Part shown: positions 14,634 to 22,179 of the stretch, in pieces | How positions within the stretch are numbered: position 1 is the first letter of the stretch | Layout of the letters: each line of letters begins with the position of its first letter | Source of the DNA: Nitrobacter sp963807355 | Lineage (GTDB): Bacteria > Pseudomonadota > Alphaproteobacteria > Rhizobiales > Xanthobacteraceae | Reading direction: 5' to 3' | DNA: 64,000 nt | NCBI GenBank assembly: GCA_963807355.1 | Contig: CAWEBX010000028.1 | Coordinates: 1 to 64,000, forward strand | The notes under the pieces: generated by a model | Told to the model about the DNA's origin: nothing | The model's database searches: none | Seen by the model: only the letters and a program-made list of their open reading frames with translations | Position numbers and translations under genes: made by a program

Positions 14634-15110
14634 ATGAAGCGACTTTTTTATTTCGATAATTTCGCTTCTGACAGATGGCCAGCGCTTTCCGAGCTTGAGC
14701 GTTTTTTCCTCGCGCCAAAAGGACAGGAATGGTCATTCGCCGGTGGCAACGACAGTTGGGGAATGGACGTTCAAGGGCTCTGCGGGACGGATGGTTTGCC
14801 GAGCGAGGAGCAGGCCAATGTCCATTTCTACATGACCGGTAATCGGGATATTGGAGTTTATTTACAATACGCTAAATGGGACGGTCGCATCCAACACAAA
14901 CAGACATATAATTCCAAGGGTGATCTCAGTCGTTTCGGCGATTTCGTGCGGTCGCTGCATGGCACACCGTTGTCAGTGGGGCTGTTCGTGCCGTTCCCTA
15001 TTGCATGGAAAGCGGTGAAGGAATTCATCGAGACCGACGGCGAGTTGCCGACCGGCATCGAATGGATCGCGAGCAGCGATCTGCCGCCGGAAACGTTTCC
15101 CGATCCATAG
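14634..15110 (+). CDS. Imm1-family-like immunity protein
   Basis: 158 residues from the ATG at 14634, just after the deaminase tip. It contains WSFAGGNDSWGMDVQG, then VHFYMTGNRDIGVYLQY and, near the end, PFPIAWKAVKEFIETDGELP, TGIEWI. An acidic alpha/beta protein with a final AWKAVKEFxxTGxxPxxIxW stretch fits the Imm1 family, which is known to pair with deaminase toxins. It should bind and neutralise the adjacent toxin in the cytoplasm. The ORF is intact, unlike the immunity genes further downstream. GC content looks lower than neighbours, suggesting transfer with the toxin. Confidence 0.65.
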   Translation: MKRLFYFDNFASDRWPALSELERFFLAPKGQEWSFAGGNDSWGMDVQGLCGTDGLPSEEQANVHFYMTGNRDIGVYLQYAKWDGRIQHKQTYNSKGDLSRFGDFVRSLHGTPLSVGLFVPFPIAWKAVKEFIETDGELPTGIEWIASSDLPPETFPDP

Positions 15111-15162
15111 TCGGGTCCTGATCCCCGCGCGCTTCTGTTGCGAACTCCTTTGATGAAGACGA

Positions 15163-15189
15163 TGGCCGGATCAAGTCCGGTCATGACGA
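15163..15189. repeat. Short dispersed-repeat-like hairpin
   Basis: GGCCGGATCAAGTCCGGTCA: CCGGA-TCAAG-TCCGG hairpin of a kind scattered through alphaproteobacterial intergenic DNA. It lies between the Imm1-like gene and the next phage gene. Only one copy was noticed in this window. Confidence 0.4.
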
Positions 15190-15208
15190 GCCGCCATGGG
15201 TTCTCTCG

Positions 15209-15418
15209 ATGTTCGACCTCATCCGCATCTTCAGCGAGCGCGGCGATCTTGCGCATCTCGCGCTGTTTCTTTGGGCGAGCGCCGCGAGCGCCGGTCTGCT
15301 GTTCACGCTTCGCGAGCTGTCAGCGGCCTCGCGCCGTTTCGATGATTTCGTTCGCGATCAGCGCTTCAACCGCAAGGCGCATCGCCGCGGCGGAAACCTC
15401 AAAGAGGATCTGGACTGA
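15209..15418 (+). CDS. Small membrane protein at the GTA g3.5 position
   Basis: 69 residues: MFDLIRIFSERGDLAHLALF, then a membrane helix (LALFLWASAASAGLLFTLRE), then a basic charged tail ending GGNLKEDLD. In RcGTA-type clusters a short gene of this kind sits between portal and prohead protease. Its stop overlaps the next start (TGATG). The role is unknown; placement suggests a head-assembly accessory factor. Confidence 0.6.
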   Translation: MFDLIRIFSERGDLAHLALFLWASAASAGLLFTLRELSAASRRFDDFVRDQRFNRKAHRRGGNLKEDLD

Positions 15419-15606
15419 TGAATACCCTTCACAGCGTGTTACGGTCGTTCGGAACCGAGACGAAATCTTCGCGCGATCATCTCACCGTGTTTCGCGAATT
15501 TCTCGCGCATCTCGATCGCGTTCCGCGCAAGCCACCCGCGGCTCGCGCGCCTCGTGCCAAATCGCAGACGCGGCGCAAGCCGGTGAAGCGCATCCGCAAG
15601 GGATAG
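15418..15606 (+). CDS. Small basic hypothetical phage protein
   Basis: 62 residues: MNTLHSVLRSFGTETKSSRD then a helix (HLTVFREFLAHLDRVP) and a Lys/Arg/Pro/Ala-rich tail (RAPRAKSQTRRKPVKRIRKG). The strongly basic tail could bind DNA. It is coupled to the preceding small membrane gene by TGATG and precedes the protease gene. Not recognised. Confidence 0.5.
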   Translation: MNTLHSVLRSFGTETKSSRDHLTVFREFLAHLDRVPRKPPAARAPRAKSQTRRKPVKRIRKG

Positions 15607-15703
15607 CGTTTATCCAGTGACGCCCGCTGCCCTGATGGGCGCGTGGCGCACAACGTCCTGTTACGAATTTCAGAAATCCTCCCCGCCCGTTGCGAGGCCG
15701 ATC

Positions 15704-16357
15704 ATGCATGCTCCGTTGTCATCCGTGTCGCGTCTGTCGTTCTCCGGCGACGGCACGGTCGAAGGTTATGCCAGCCTGTTCGGCGAGATCGATCAGGCGC
15801 GTGACATGATGATGCCCGGTGCGTTCACGCAGACGCTGAAGACGCGGGGGTTGCGCAAGATCCCGATGCTGTTCCAGCACGATCCTGCCGAGCCGGTCGG
15901 CGTCTGGCTCGAACTGCGCGAGGATTTTCGTGGCCTGTGGGCGCGGGGAAAGCTGATTCCCGACGTGATGAGCGCGCGCGAATTACTTTCTCTGGTCGAG
16001 GCCGGCGTGGTGGACGGGCTGTCGATCGGCTATCGCACCGTACGTGGTCGGATCGATCCGCGCACGCGCGTGCGCCATCTCTATCAGGTCGACTTGTGGG
16101 AGATTTCCATCGTCACGTTCCCGCTGCTGGCGGGAGCGCGTGTCCGCGCGGTGAAGCAGGCGACGTCCCGATCGTTGCTCTCAGGCGCGCAGACGCAAGC
16201 CGAGCGCGAGTGGCGGAGCATAAGGCAGGCCGCGGATGAACCGGCGCCAAGGCTCCGCCCGCGCCCGGCGGTGGTTTCGGCGTCGCTGCGCGGCAGAGAA
16301 GGCCGCCGCGCTGCGCTTCACGGCGCGGTGCGCGCGCATTTGGTGGGTGTGCGCTGA
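15704..16357 (+). CDS. HK97-family prohead protease (GTA g4 type)
   Basis: 217 residues from the ATG at 15704. GYASLFGEIDQARDMMMPGA, then IPMLFQHDPAEPVGVW with the active His, and VDGLSIGYRT with the active Ser, are the HK97 prohead protease motifs; LWEISIVTFPLLAGARV closes the domain. It cleaves scaffold and capsid N-termini during head maturation. The catalytic domain is intact. The last 50 residues are Arg/Ala-rich and may be a read-through of a shifted end. Its stop overlaps the start of the next toxin gene by one base. Confidence 0.85.
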   Translation: MHAPLSSVSRLSFSGDGTVEGYASLFGEIDQARDMMMPGAFTQTLKTRGLRKIPMLFQHDPAEPVGVWLELREDFRGLWARGKLIPDVMSARELLSLVEAGVVDGLSIGYRTVRGRIDPRTRVRHLYQVDLWEISIVTFPLLAGARVRAVKQATSRSLLSGAQTQAEREWRSIRQAADEPAPRLRPRPAVVSASLRGREGRRAALHGAVRAHLVGVR

Positions 16358-17042
16358 TGGCTGGTCATGCAGGCGTATTCGAAACCGCGCGGCGCGCGCG
16401 CTGGATGCGGCCCGATGCCTACAGATGGATTCGGCCGGACGCCGCACGCTTTCTCGTTCCCTGCGCCGATCCCTCGTGAGGTCTATCCGGCGCTTCAACG
16501 CAAGTTTAGCCCGGATCAACCGCGCGTGCCGGCGGGCAATCCGACGGCGGGCAGTGGACGGATGGTGGCGGTGGTGTCGAACAGATGATGGTGGCGGTGG
16601 TCTCGAACAGATTCAGTACCGACCGGAAAGACGACCGATTGACCTGCTGGAAGAGCGAGATCTTGGCGGCCACGCGATCGAAGAACACGTTGGTAAGAGC
16701 GAGAGTTATCTCAAGGGGCGCGTACGCGATGAAGCGGATAGAACAATTGTTCGCGGGGACGATTTCGTGGTCTTGGCGTAACATCGTTCACTTCGTTGAG
16801 CGCGGCAATTCGGCTCGTCAATTCGACCATTGATCAGACAACGATATTGTTGAAGATGTTACGAATGGTGCGCGGGCTTCGGCCTTCATCCGTTCCCGGT
16901 TCGGTTCAGCGACGGGATATGAGGCGTATCTCCCGCGTTATCACGCCGGGCCTGCTCCAGAATCCGATTTCGGCTTGCAGCCGCTATTTTTGTGATCGGC
17001 GCGGAGGGTATCCTGTCGCGGTTTCGCCTGCAGGCGGATCAC
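16357..17042 (+). pseudogene. RNase A-like (CdiA-CT type) toxin gene, frameshifted
   Basis: Starts MAGHAGVFETARRARWMRPD, AYRWIRPDAARFLVP, then TGA (16477-16479). Other frames continue REVYPALQRKFSPDQPRVPA, then SDGGQWTDGGGGVEQ, then DLLEERDLGGHAIEEHVGKS, then SFTSLSAAIRLVNSTIDQ, then FIRSRFGSATGYEAYLPRYH. The last three are consecutive parts of the bacterial RNase A-like toxin domain (GGHxIxxHVGK; LVNST; FxSxTGYEAY). At least four frame changes are needed, so it is a decayed toxin. One change is explained by a 26-bp tandem duplication. No immunity gene is recognised after it. The header matches that of the toxin after capsid. Confidence 0.75.
16561..16612 (+). repeat. 26-bp tandem duplication in the toxin linker
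   Basis: GATGGTGGCGGTGGT then G/C then TCGAACAGAT occurs twice head to tail (16561-16586, 16587-16612) with one mismatch. Because 26 is not a multiple of three it shifts the frame between the DGGQWTDGGGGVEQ linker and the toxin domain. Confidence 0.85.
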
Positions 17043-17043
17043 C

Positions 17044-17328
17044 TCACCGCTTGAACGCCAGCGCCAGCGCGAGGCCCGCGATGGCTCCGACGCAGATCGC
17101 CGCGCCGCCGGTGGCCATACTCCAGTTCAGGAGATAAAGCGCAATCGCCAGCAGCGATTTTTGAGCGCTACCGCTCAGCATCACGAAGGATATCCCGAAC
17201 GCGACCAACAGGACGACGCAGGCGGCGATCGCGAACCAGGCGACGACCCGCCTCAAGGGCTGCATCGCATACCACGCGCTGCCGGCCGCGGCGACGGCCA
17301 GGGTTATCCAGACAAAGATCAGAAATCG
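17044..17328 (-). CDS. Small membrane protein, about three helices
   Basis: 94 residues from the ATG at 17328: MRFLIFVWITLAVAAAGSAW, then VVAWFAIAACVVLLVAFGIS and a third segment GGAAICVGAIAGLALALAF. It lies on the minus strand between the broken toxin and the capsid gene, against the direction of the head cluster. It could be a later insertion or a conserved accessory gene; an immunity role for the adjacent toxin is possible in principle but the opposite strand argues against it. Not recognised. Confidence 0.5.
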   Translation of the reverse strand, partial: RFLIFVWITLAVAAAGSAWYAMQPLRRVVAWFAIAACVVLLVAFGISFVMLSGSAQKSLLAIALYLLNWSMATGGAAICVGAIAGLALALAFKR

Positions 17329-17460
17329 CATGGTTCGCCTCAACGTGCTGCCGTTGCCGGAAGCCACTGTAGCGCACACCCGCGTACAAGTCTTGGGGTC
17401 AAACAAGTCTTAAACGTCAGACACGACGGGGCGAAATTATTATTACCGAGGAGAGCATAA

Positions 17461-18715
17461 ATGGACTTCGATATCACCGACATCGCGCCGGAGCATAAAT
17501 CCGGCGGCGCCGTCCGCGGCGGCTATGACGACTTCCGCGTCACCCTCGAGAAATTCAAGGTGGCCAACGACGAACACTTGGCACGGCTGGAGCAAAAAGC
17601 GCGGCGACGCGCTGCTGGAGGAGAAGGTCGATCGCATCAATGCCGCGCTCGACGCCCAGCACAGGCGCATGGATGAACTGGCGCTCAAGAGCGCCCGCCC
17701 GGCGCTCGAAGGCCGCACTGGAATCCTCAGGGACGCTGGCTCCCGCGAGCACAAAAGCGCCTTCGAGGCTTACGTGCGTGGCGGCGAGACCGGTGCCTTG
17801 CGCGCACTCGAGACCAAGGCGATGTCGGCCGGCTCCAATCCGGACGGCGGTTATCTCGTGCCGGTCGAGCTCGAGCACGAGATCGGGCAACGCCTGGCGG
17901 CGATCAAGCCGATCCGCGCGCTCGCGTCGGTTCGCACCATCTCAGGCAATGTCTACAAGAAGCCGTTCATGACCGCGGGTCCCGCCACGGGTTGGGTCGG
18001 TGAGACGGACTCGCGAACGCAAACCACCTCGCCGACGCTGGATGCCTTGAGCTTCCCGGCGATGGAGCTTTACGCCATGCCCGCAGCGACTGCGACGCTG
18101 CTCGACGATTCCGCCGTCAACATTGACGAGTGGATCGCGCAAGAAGTCGAGCTGACCTTCGCGGTGCAGGAAGGCGCGGCGTTCGTTAACGGTGACGGCA
18201 CTAACCAGCCGAAGGGCTTTTTGCAATCCGATACGGTGGCGAACGGCTCGTGGGTGTGGAGCAAGCTGGGTTATATCGCCAGCGGCGCGGCGGGCGCGTT
18301 CGCCTCGAGCAACCCGTCGGATGCGCTGGTCGATCTGATCTATGCGCTGAAGGCTGGCTATCGCCAGAATGCCGCGTTCATCATGAACCGCAAGACGCAA
18401 GCTGCGATCCGCAAGTTCAAGGATACCGGTGGGGCCTATCTGTGGCAGCCGCCGGCGCAGGCTGGCGGGCGCGCCTCGCTGATGACATTCCCGCTGGTCG
18501 AGGCCGAGGACATGCCGGATGTCGCGGCGAATTCGCTGTCGATCGCGTTCGGTGATTTCCGCCGCGGCAATCTCGTGGCGGACCGCGCCGGCGTGCGCGT
18601 GTTGCGCGATCCCTATTCGGCAAAACCTTATGTGCTGTTCTACACCACCAAGCGCGTCGGCGGCGGCGTGCAGGACTTCGACGCCATCAAGCTGATGAAG
18701 TTCGCAGCGAGCTGA
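17461..18715 (+). pseudogene. HK97-type major capsid protein, frameshifted
   Basis: The N-terminus (MDFDITDIAPEHKSGGAVRG to EHLARLEQK) is in one frame; the rest (RGDALLEEKVDRINAALDAQ to KLMKFAAS) is in another. Dropping one A from the five at 17594-17598 restores EQKRGDALLEEK and a single protein of about 417 residues. The delta-domain coiled coil, then GGYLVPVELEHEIGQRLA and the FAVQEGAAFVNGDGTNQPKG loop, are typical of HK97-fold capsids (RcGTA g5). A ribosome site (gaggagag) precedes 17461. The shift is either a real lesion or a homopolymer error; the rest of the gene is undamaged. Confidence 0.85.
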
Positions 18716-18734
18716 GGAAGGTCACCGCTCCTGC

Positions 18735-18807
18735 GTCATGCGCGGGTCGGGCCCCGCGCATGACCGGAAATTCAGCGGCGCGCTTCTCTGGCGCGCCGCT
18801 TTTTTTT
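18735..18807 (+). terminator. Double hairpin terminator after capsid
   Basis: Two stems: GTCATGCGCGGG (18735-18746) with CCCGCGCATGAC (18753-18764), then GCGGCGCGC (18775-18783) with GCGCGCCGC (18791-18799), followed by eight T. A strong rho-independent terminator separating capsid from the next toxin gene. Confidence 0.85.
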
Positions 18808-18840
18808 GGAGCGCGTGTCGTTCCTCAAGGACATGCTTTC

Positions 18841-19664
18841 ATGCCATCGCATCACGAAGTCTGGCTGCGCCACCAGCAATCGCGGTGGCCACAGCCGGAC
18901 GGCGGCCGTTGGATTCGTCCCGACGCCGCGCGGTTTCTCCCGCCCAGCGCAGATGCTGCCGAAGCCTTTCCCGCGCTGGCCCGGAAATACAATCCAAACC
19001 AGCCGCGCGTGCCGGCCGGTAATTCCGACGGCGGGCAGTGGACGGATGGCGGCGCAGGAGGAGCAGGCAGTCTGGGTCTCTTTCAGATCACGCCGCGCGA
19101 CAACACGGTCGACGGTGTGCAACTCGCGGGGGATCCGCCACCGGGGATAGGGCACAACCAGGGGCCGCCGCTAAACGAACCACCGGAGATTCCGCGGCAG
19201 CGGCCAACGACCAGTGCCGAAAGGACGAAATATCTTCGCGCGGCGGCACGCTGACTGGCGAGAAACGGCGGGCCAGCCGCAGTTGCCTATATCGGCATGA
19301 TGAACAATGTGGAATGGCTCAAGGATTATGGTGATATCGTCAAAGCGGCCAACGATGAGCCGAAATTTCTTGAAGAGTTACAGCAGGGTGTTGGTAAACA
19401 TCGGCCGGGTTTACGACGACCATCATATCGTCGAGCAGACGTGGGCCGAACGGTTTCGGCTTCGCGCGCAGCGAGATAGATGATCCGTCCAATCTTGTCA
19501 GCATCCCGCGCCTGACGCATTATCGGATCACGGGCTGGTATGGGACGCGGAACATTGATTTCAACTATCTTTCGCCAAGAGAGTATCTGCGCAATAAGAG
19601 TTGGGAAGAGCGTCGGCAGATCGGTCTCGGTGCATTGGTCATGTTCGGGGTTCTCAAGCCATGA
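18841..19664 (+). pseudogene. HNH/AHH-like nuclease toxin gene, broken
   Basis: Starts MPSHHEVWLRHQQSRWPQPD, GGRWIRPDAARFLPP, then ARKYNPNQPRVPAGN and SDGGQWTDGG, then LAGDPPPGIGHNQGPPLN. TGA at 19252-19254 replaces what is probably Trp (RAAAR*LARNGGPAA), the frame continues to VEWLKDYGDIVKAANDEPKF, then two shifts (near 19408 and 19454) lead to YDDHHIVEQTWAERFGFARS, IPRLTHYRITGWYGTRN and MFGVLKP. DDHHIVE plus NLVSIPRLTHYRI resembles His-rich AHH/HNH nuclease toxins. It is a decayed polymorphic toxin with the same header and linker as the one after the protease. Its end overlaps the next gene by ATGA. Confidence 0.75.
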
Positions 19665-20040
19665 TCTTCAGGAAAATCAGACTCGATGCGATGCTGGTGG
19701 ATCATCTGGTCGGTCGATTTGCTGCAATCACTGCCGCACAGGATGATGCGCTTCTCGGCCACGAACTTACAAAGTTCAATCGTATCTCTTTGATCGAATG
19801 ATGGAAGTCTCGAACGAATTGAAAGGACGCCCAGGCGATCAACGACGCGCATTGATGACGCTTTACGACCACCCCAACATGCAGGCCCAACTGCAGGCAG
19901 CCAAGCTCACGCTCGCTGTTGCGCCCGACGAGGCTCGCAGGAAAATTGAGTTTATTGCATCTTCGGGGTGGTTACCGCAATCCGGCGATGCCGGCATGTG
20001 TTTGTTTAATCTTGATCGTGGAATTTTCAAGCCGACGTAG
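19661..20040 (+). pseudogene. DUF2019-like immunity gene, frameshifted
   Basis: Begins at the ATG overlapping the toxin stop: MIFRKIRLDAMLVDHLVGRF, AAITAAQDDALLGHELTKFN, then a frame change near 19784. The other frame gives LFDRMMEVSNELKGRPGDQR, ALMTLYDHPNMQAQLQAAKL and ends LFNLDRGIFKPT. The pattern LVxxFxxIxxAQ...NRLxxxxxxxxxELK...GDQRxAL...HPNxQxxLxAA matches DUF2019 proteins, which usually follow toxin genes in alphaproteobacteria. It should have bound the nuclease tip just upstream. The paralogue 230 bases downstream supports the reading. Confidence 0.65.
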
Positions 20041-20268
20041 CTCACACGGCCACGTCCAGATTCGCAAGTCATCCCGCCCAGTCGCGATAGAGCGGAGAAT
20101 ACGGTGCGGATTCCAAAGGTCAAACATCTTGGCATCAATGGATGGTACTCTACGCCTAGCCCGGATTTTGGTGATTTATCGTCACGGGACTATCTTCGCG
20201 GCAGGAGCTGGGATGAGCAAATGCGGGAGGGATTGAATATCCTGCGCAGTAAAGAAGCGCTTAAGTGA
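20041..20268 (+). pseudogene. Orphan toxin C-terminal fragment
   Basis: In frame directly after the first immunity stop: AENTVRIPKVKHLGINGWYS, then SSRDYLRGRSWDEQMREGLN and a TGA at 20266-20268. It aligns by eye with the end of the preceding toxin (NLVSIPRLTHYRITGWYGTR, SPREYLRNKSWEERRQIGLG). It lacks the catalytic His part and any start, so it is an orphan tip left by tandem duplication or cassette exchange. Confidence 0.7.
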
Positions 20269-20635
20269 TAACCTCCGTTCAATCGGACGACGCCCGAGTA
20301 CAAAGTCTCGTCGCGCAGTTCGTCGAGATCGGTATAGCGCAATATGATGCGATTTATGTGATCGACAATGCTAAGTATAATCGCTTGTACAAAAATTTGG
20401 AGCGTATAAGGGCGGAGCTTAAGGAGATGCCTAGCGATCAGCGAAGGGCGCTGTTACCGCTGCTCTCCCATCCGAACGTACAGGTTCGATTGAAAGCGGC
20501 TCACTCTCTTCTTGCGCTCTATCCCGATCTGGCTCGCAATGCTCTTGAAAGTATCCGCAGGGCATCGAGCCGCAAAATGGAGAGGCTGCAATGGCAATCA
20601 GCGGGCTTGATGAGGGCAGCTATATTCCAAGGTGA
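20265..20635 (+). pseudogene. Second DUF2019-like immunity gene, frameshifted
   Basis: Starts with GTG overlapping the orphan tip stop: MITSVQSDDARVQSLVAQFV, EIGIAQYDAIYVIDNAKYNR, ELKEMPSDQRRALLPLLSHP, NVQVRLKAAHSLLALYPDLA. Near 20560 a frame change is needed to reach GIEPQNGEAAMAISGLDEGS then YIPR, the usual end. Without it the ORF runs on to 20717 with unrelated sequence. Paralogue of the gene at 19661. The pair of cassettes, each tip plus immunity, is typical of polymorphic-toxin arrays. Confidence 0.65.
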
Positions 20636-20647
20636 GGAACGACAGAG

Positions 20648-20757
20648 ACAAACCTTGGTATATCCCCGTGCTCCAACTCTCGCCGAATCCAGCCGCGATA
20701 GAGCGCAAGCGGCATGATGCCGGTGGGGAGCCGAGCTAATTGACCGCAGGGTTTGTC
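20648..20757 (-). pseudogene. C-terminal fragment of a second trypsin-like protease
   Basis: The minus strand reads CGQLARLPTGIMPLALYRGW then IRRELEHGD. This matches the end of the adjacent intact protease (CGGLTGVTPLALYRDW). Only the last 35 or so residues remain, giving evidence of a duplication or recombination at the protease 3' end. Confidence 0.6.
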
Positions 20758-20762
20758 GTAAC

Positions 20763-21521
20763 CTATATCCCTGCACCCCAGCTTCGCGCCGTTGTCAGAA
20801 TCCAGTCGCGATAAAGCGCGAGCGGCGTGACGCCGGTGAGGCCGCCGCAGCCTGACGCGTTGTTCGGTCCCGTCGACCAGCTCACGACACCGACGATGAC
20901 CCCGCCGCTGGAATCGAGAATCGCCGGCGCGCCGGAATCTCCGGTGCAGGCGCCAAGGCCCGCGCGCGCATTATTGGTTGCGGGATCGACCAGACGGATC
21001 TGCAAGGTGCCGGGCTGCCCCGTTACCGCAAGACTCGCGGCGCGAGCCACACCGCCGCTGCGGCCGTCGCCAACGGTTGCGACGCCCATGCCCACGACGG
21101 TGAGGCGCTGACCGACGTTGATCGGCATCAGCGCGCCGCCGATCCGAACCGGTTGCACGGCAAGCGGCGCGGTGAGTTGCAACAAGCCGACGTCGGCGGT
21201 GGCGCGGTGCGCGAGCACGCTCTGCGGGTTAAACTGCGGATGCGTGGCCACGCGCTTGATATCAAGCAGGCGCGGCGGCTGGCTCTTGTAGTCCACCATC
21301 TTGGTGGTGACGCTGGGTGCGATGCAGTGCGCGGCGGTCAGGATGATATCGCGCGCGATCAGCGTGCCGGTGCAGGATGAGCCACGCGAGCCGACGATGG
21401 TGACGACTGCGTTCGCTACCACAGGCGAAGGCGCGCCGCCGCCGCCGACCATGGCAAGGGCAGGGTGCGTCAGCATCACGAGCGTCGCGGCTGCAGCCAA
21501 ACGAATGAATTTTTGAATCAT
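20763..21521 (-). CDS. Secreted trypsin-like serine protease
   Basis: 252 residues from the ATG at 21521. A signal peptide (MIQKFIRLAAAATLVMLTHP, cut near ALA) is followed by a chymotrypsin-fold domain: DIILTAAHC with the active His, TADVGLLQLTAPL with the active Asp, and ACTGDSGAPAI with the active Ser. The last strand is GVTPLALYRDWI. It should act in the periplasm or outside the cell. It lies on the minus strand between the toxin array and the head-tail connector, in conflict with the phage operon direction, so it is probably an inserted cargo gene. The ORF could start upstream at 21626 but that lacks a signal. Confidence 0.85.
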   Translation of the reverse strand: MIQKFIRLAAAATLVMLTHPALAMVGGGGAPSPVVANAVVTIVGSRGSSCTGTLIARDIILTAAHCIAPSVTTKMVDYKSQPPRLLDIKRVATHPQFNPQSVLAHRATADVGLLQLTAPLAVQPVRIGGALMPINVGQRLTVVGMGVATVGDGRSGGVARAASLAVTGQPGTLQIRLVDPATNNARAGLGACTGDSGAPAILDSSGGVIVGVVSWSTGPNNASGCGGLTGVTPLALYRDWILTTARSWGAGI

Positions 21522-21586
21522 GCAGCGATGTGAGCCATCGCGTCGCGTGTCTGTCAACATATGCATCGTTACAGCGAGGACATCCG

Positions 21587-22148
21587 ATGCCGTCGATACT
21601 CCTGACCGGACCTGCGATCGAACCATGGTCAGTCGAAGAGGCCAAGAGCTTCCTGCGCGCCGAGAACGATGACGACGACGCGGTCATCGCGTCACTGATC
21701 GCAGCGGCACGAAGCCATGTCGAAGCGATGACGCACTGTGCTCTGATCGCGCAGACCTGGCGCTTGGTGCTGGACCAGTGGCCGCATGACGGCCGCATCA
21801 AGCCGGGCCGGGGACCGCTGCGGGCGCTCACCGCGGCGCGCGTCTACGACTTTGCGGGGATCGCCACGCCGATCGACGTCGGAACGTTCGTTCTCGACAA
21901 GACGGCGGGCGTGATCGTTTCGTCCGCCTGGGTGTTGCCGGGCCGCGCCAGCGCCGGCATCGAACTCGATATCGAGATCGGATTTGGTACGAGCGCGACC
22001 GACGTGCCTGATGTGCTGCGCCATGCGGTGCGGACGCTCGCGGCGCATTGGTATGAAAACCGCAGCCTTATCGCCATCGGCCAGAGCGTCGCGATGATGC
22101 CGGCCAGTCAGCGCCATGATCGCGAGCTACCGCGTCCATTCGCTCTGA
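21587..22148 (+). CDS. Head-tail connector (GTA g6 / gp6-like), shifted end
   Basis: From ATG 21587: MPSILLTGPAIEPWSVEEAK, SFLRAENDDDDAVIASLIAA, ARSHVEAMTHCALIAQTWRL, then VLRHAVRTLAAHWYENRSLI. This is the all-helical connector family that bridges portal and tail in HK97-like phages and GTAs. The expected end MIASYRVHSL lies in another frame (22116-22148), so a one-base change near 22105 shifts the last ten or so residues; without it the ORF runs to 22183. The main fold is intact. Confidence 0.75.
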
Positions 22149-22179
22149 TCGTTCTCGCATTCTCGAAAAGGACATCATC

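Noticed and set aside
17044..17328. Immunity protein for the RNase A-like toxin
   Set aside because: Position fits, but it is on the opposite strand and is a membrane protein, whereas known immunity proteins for this toxin type are small soluble proteins encoded downstream on the same strand.
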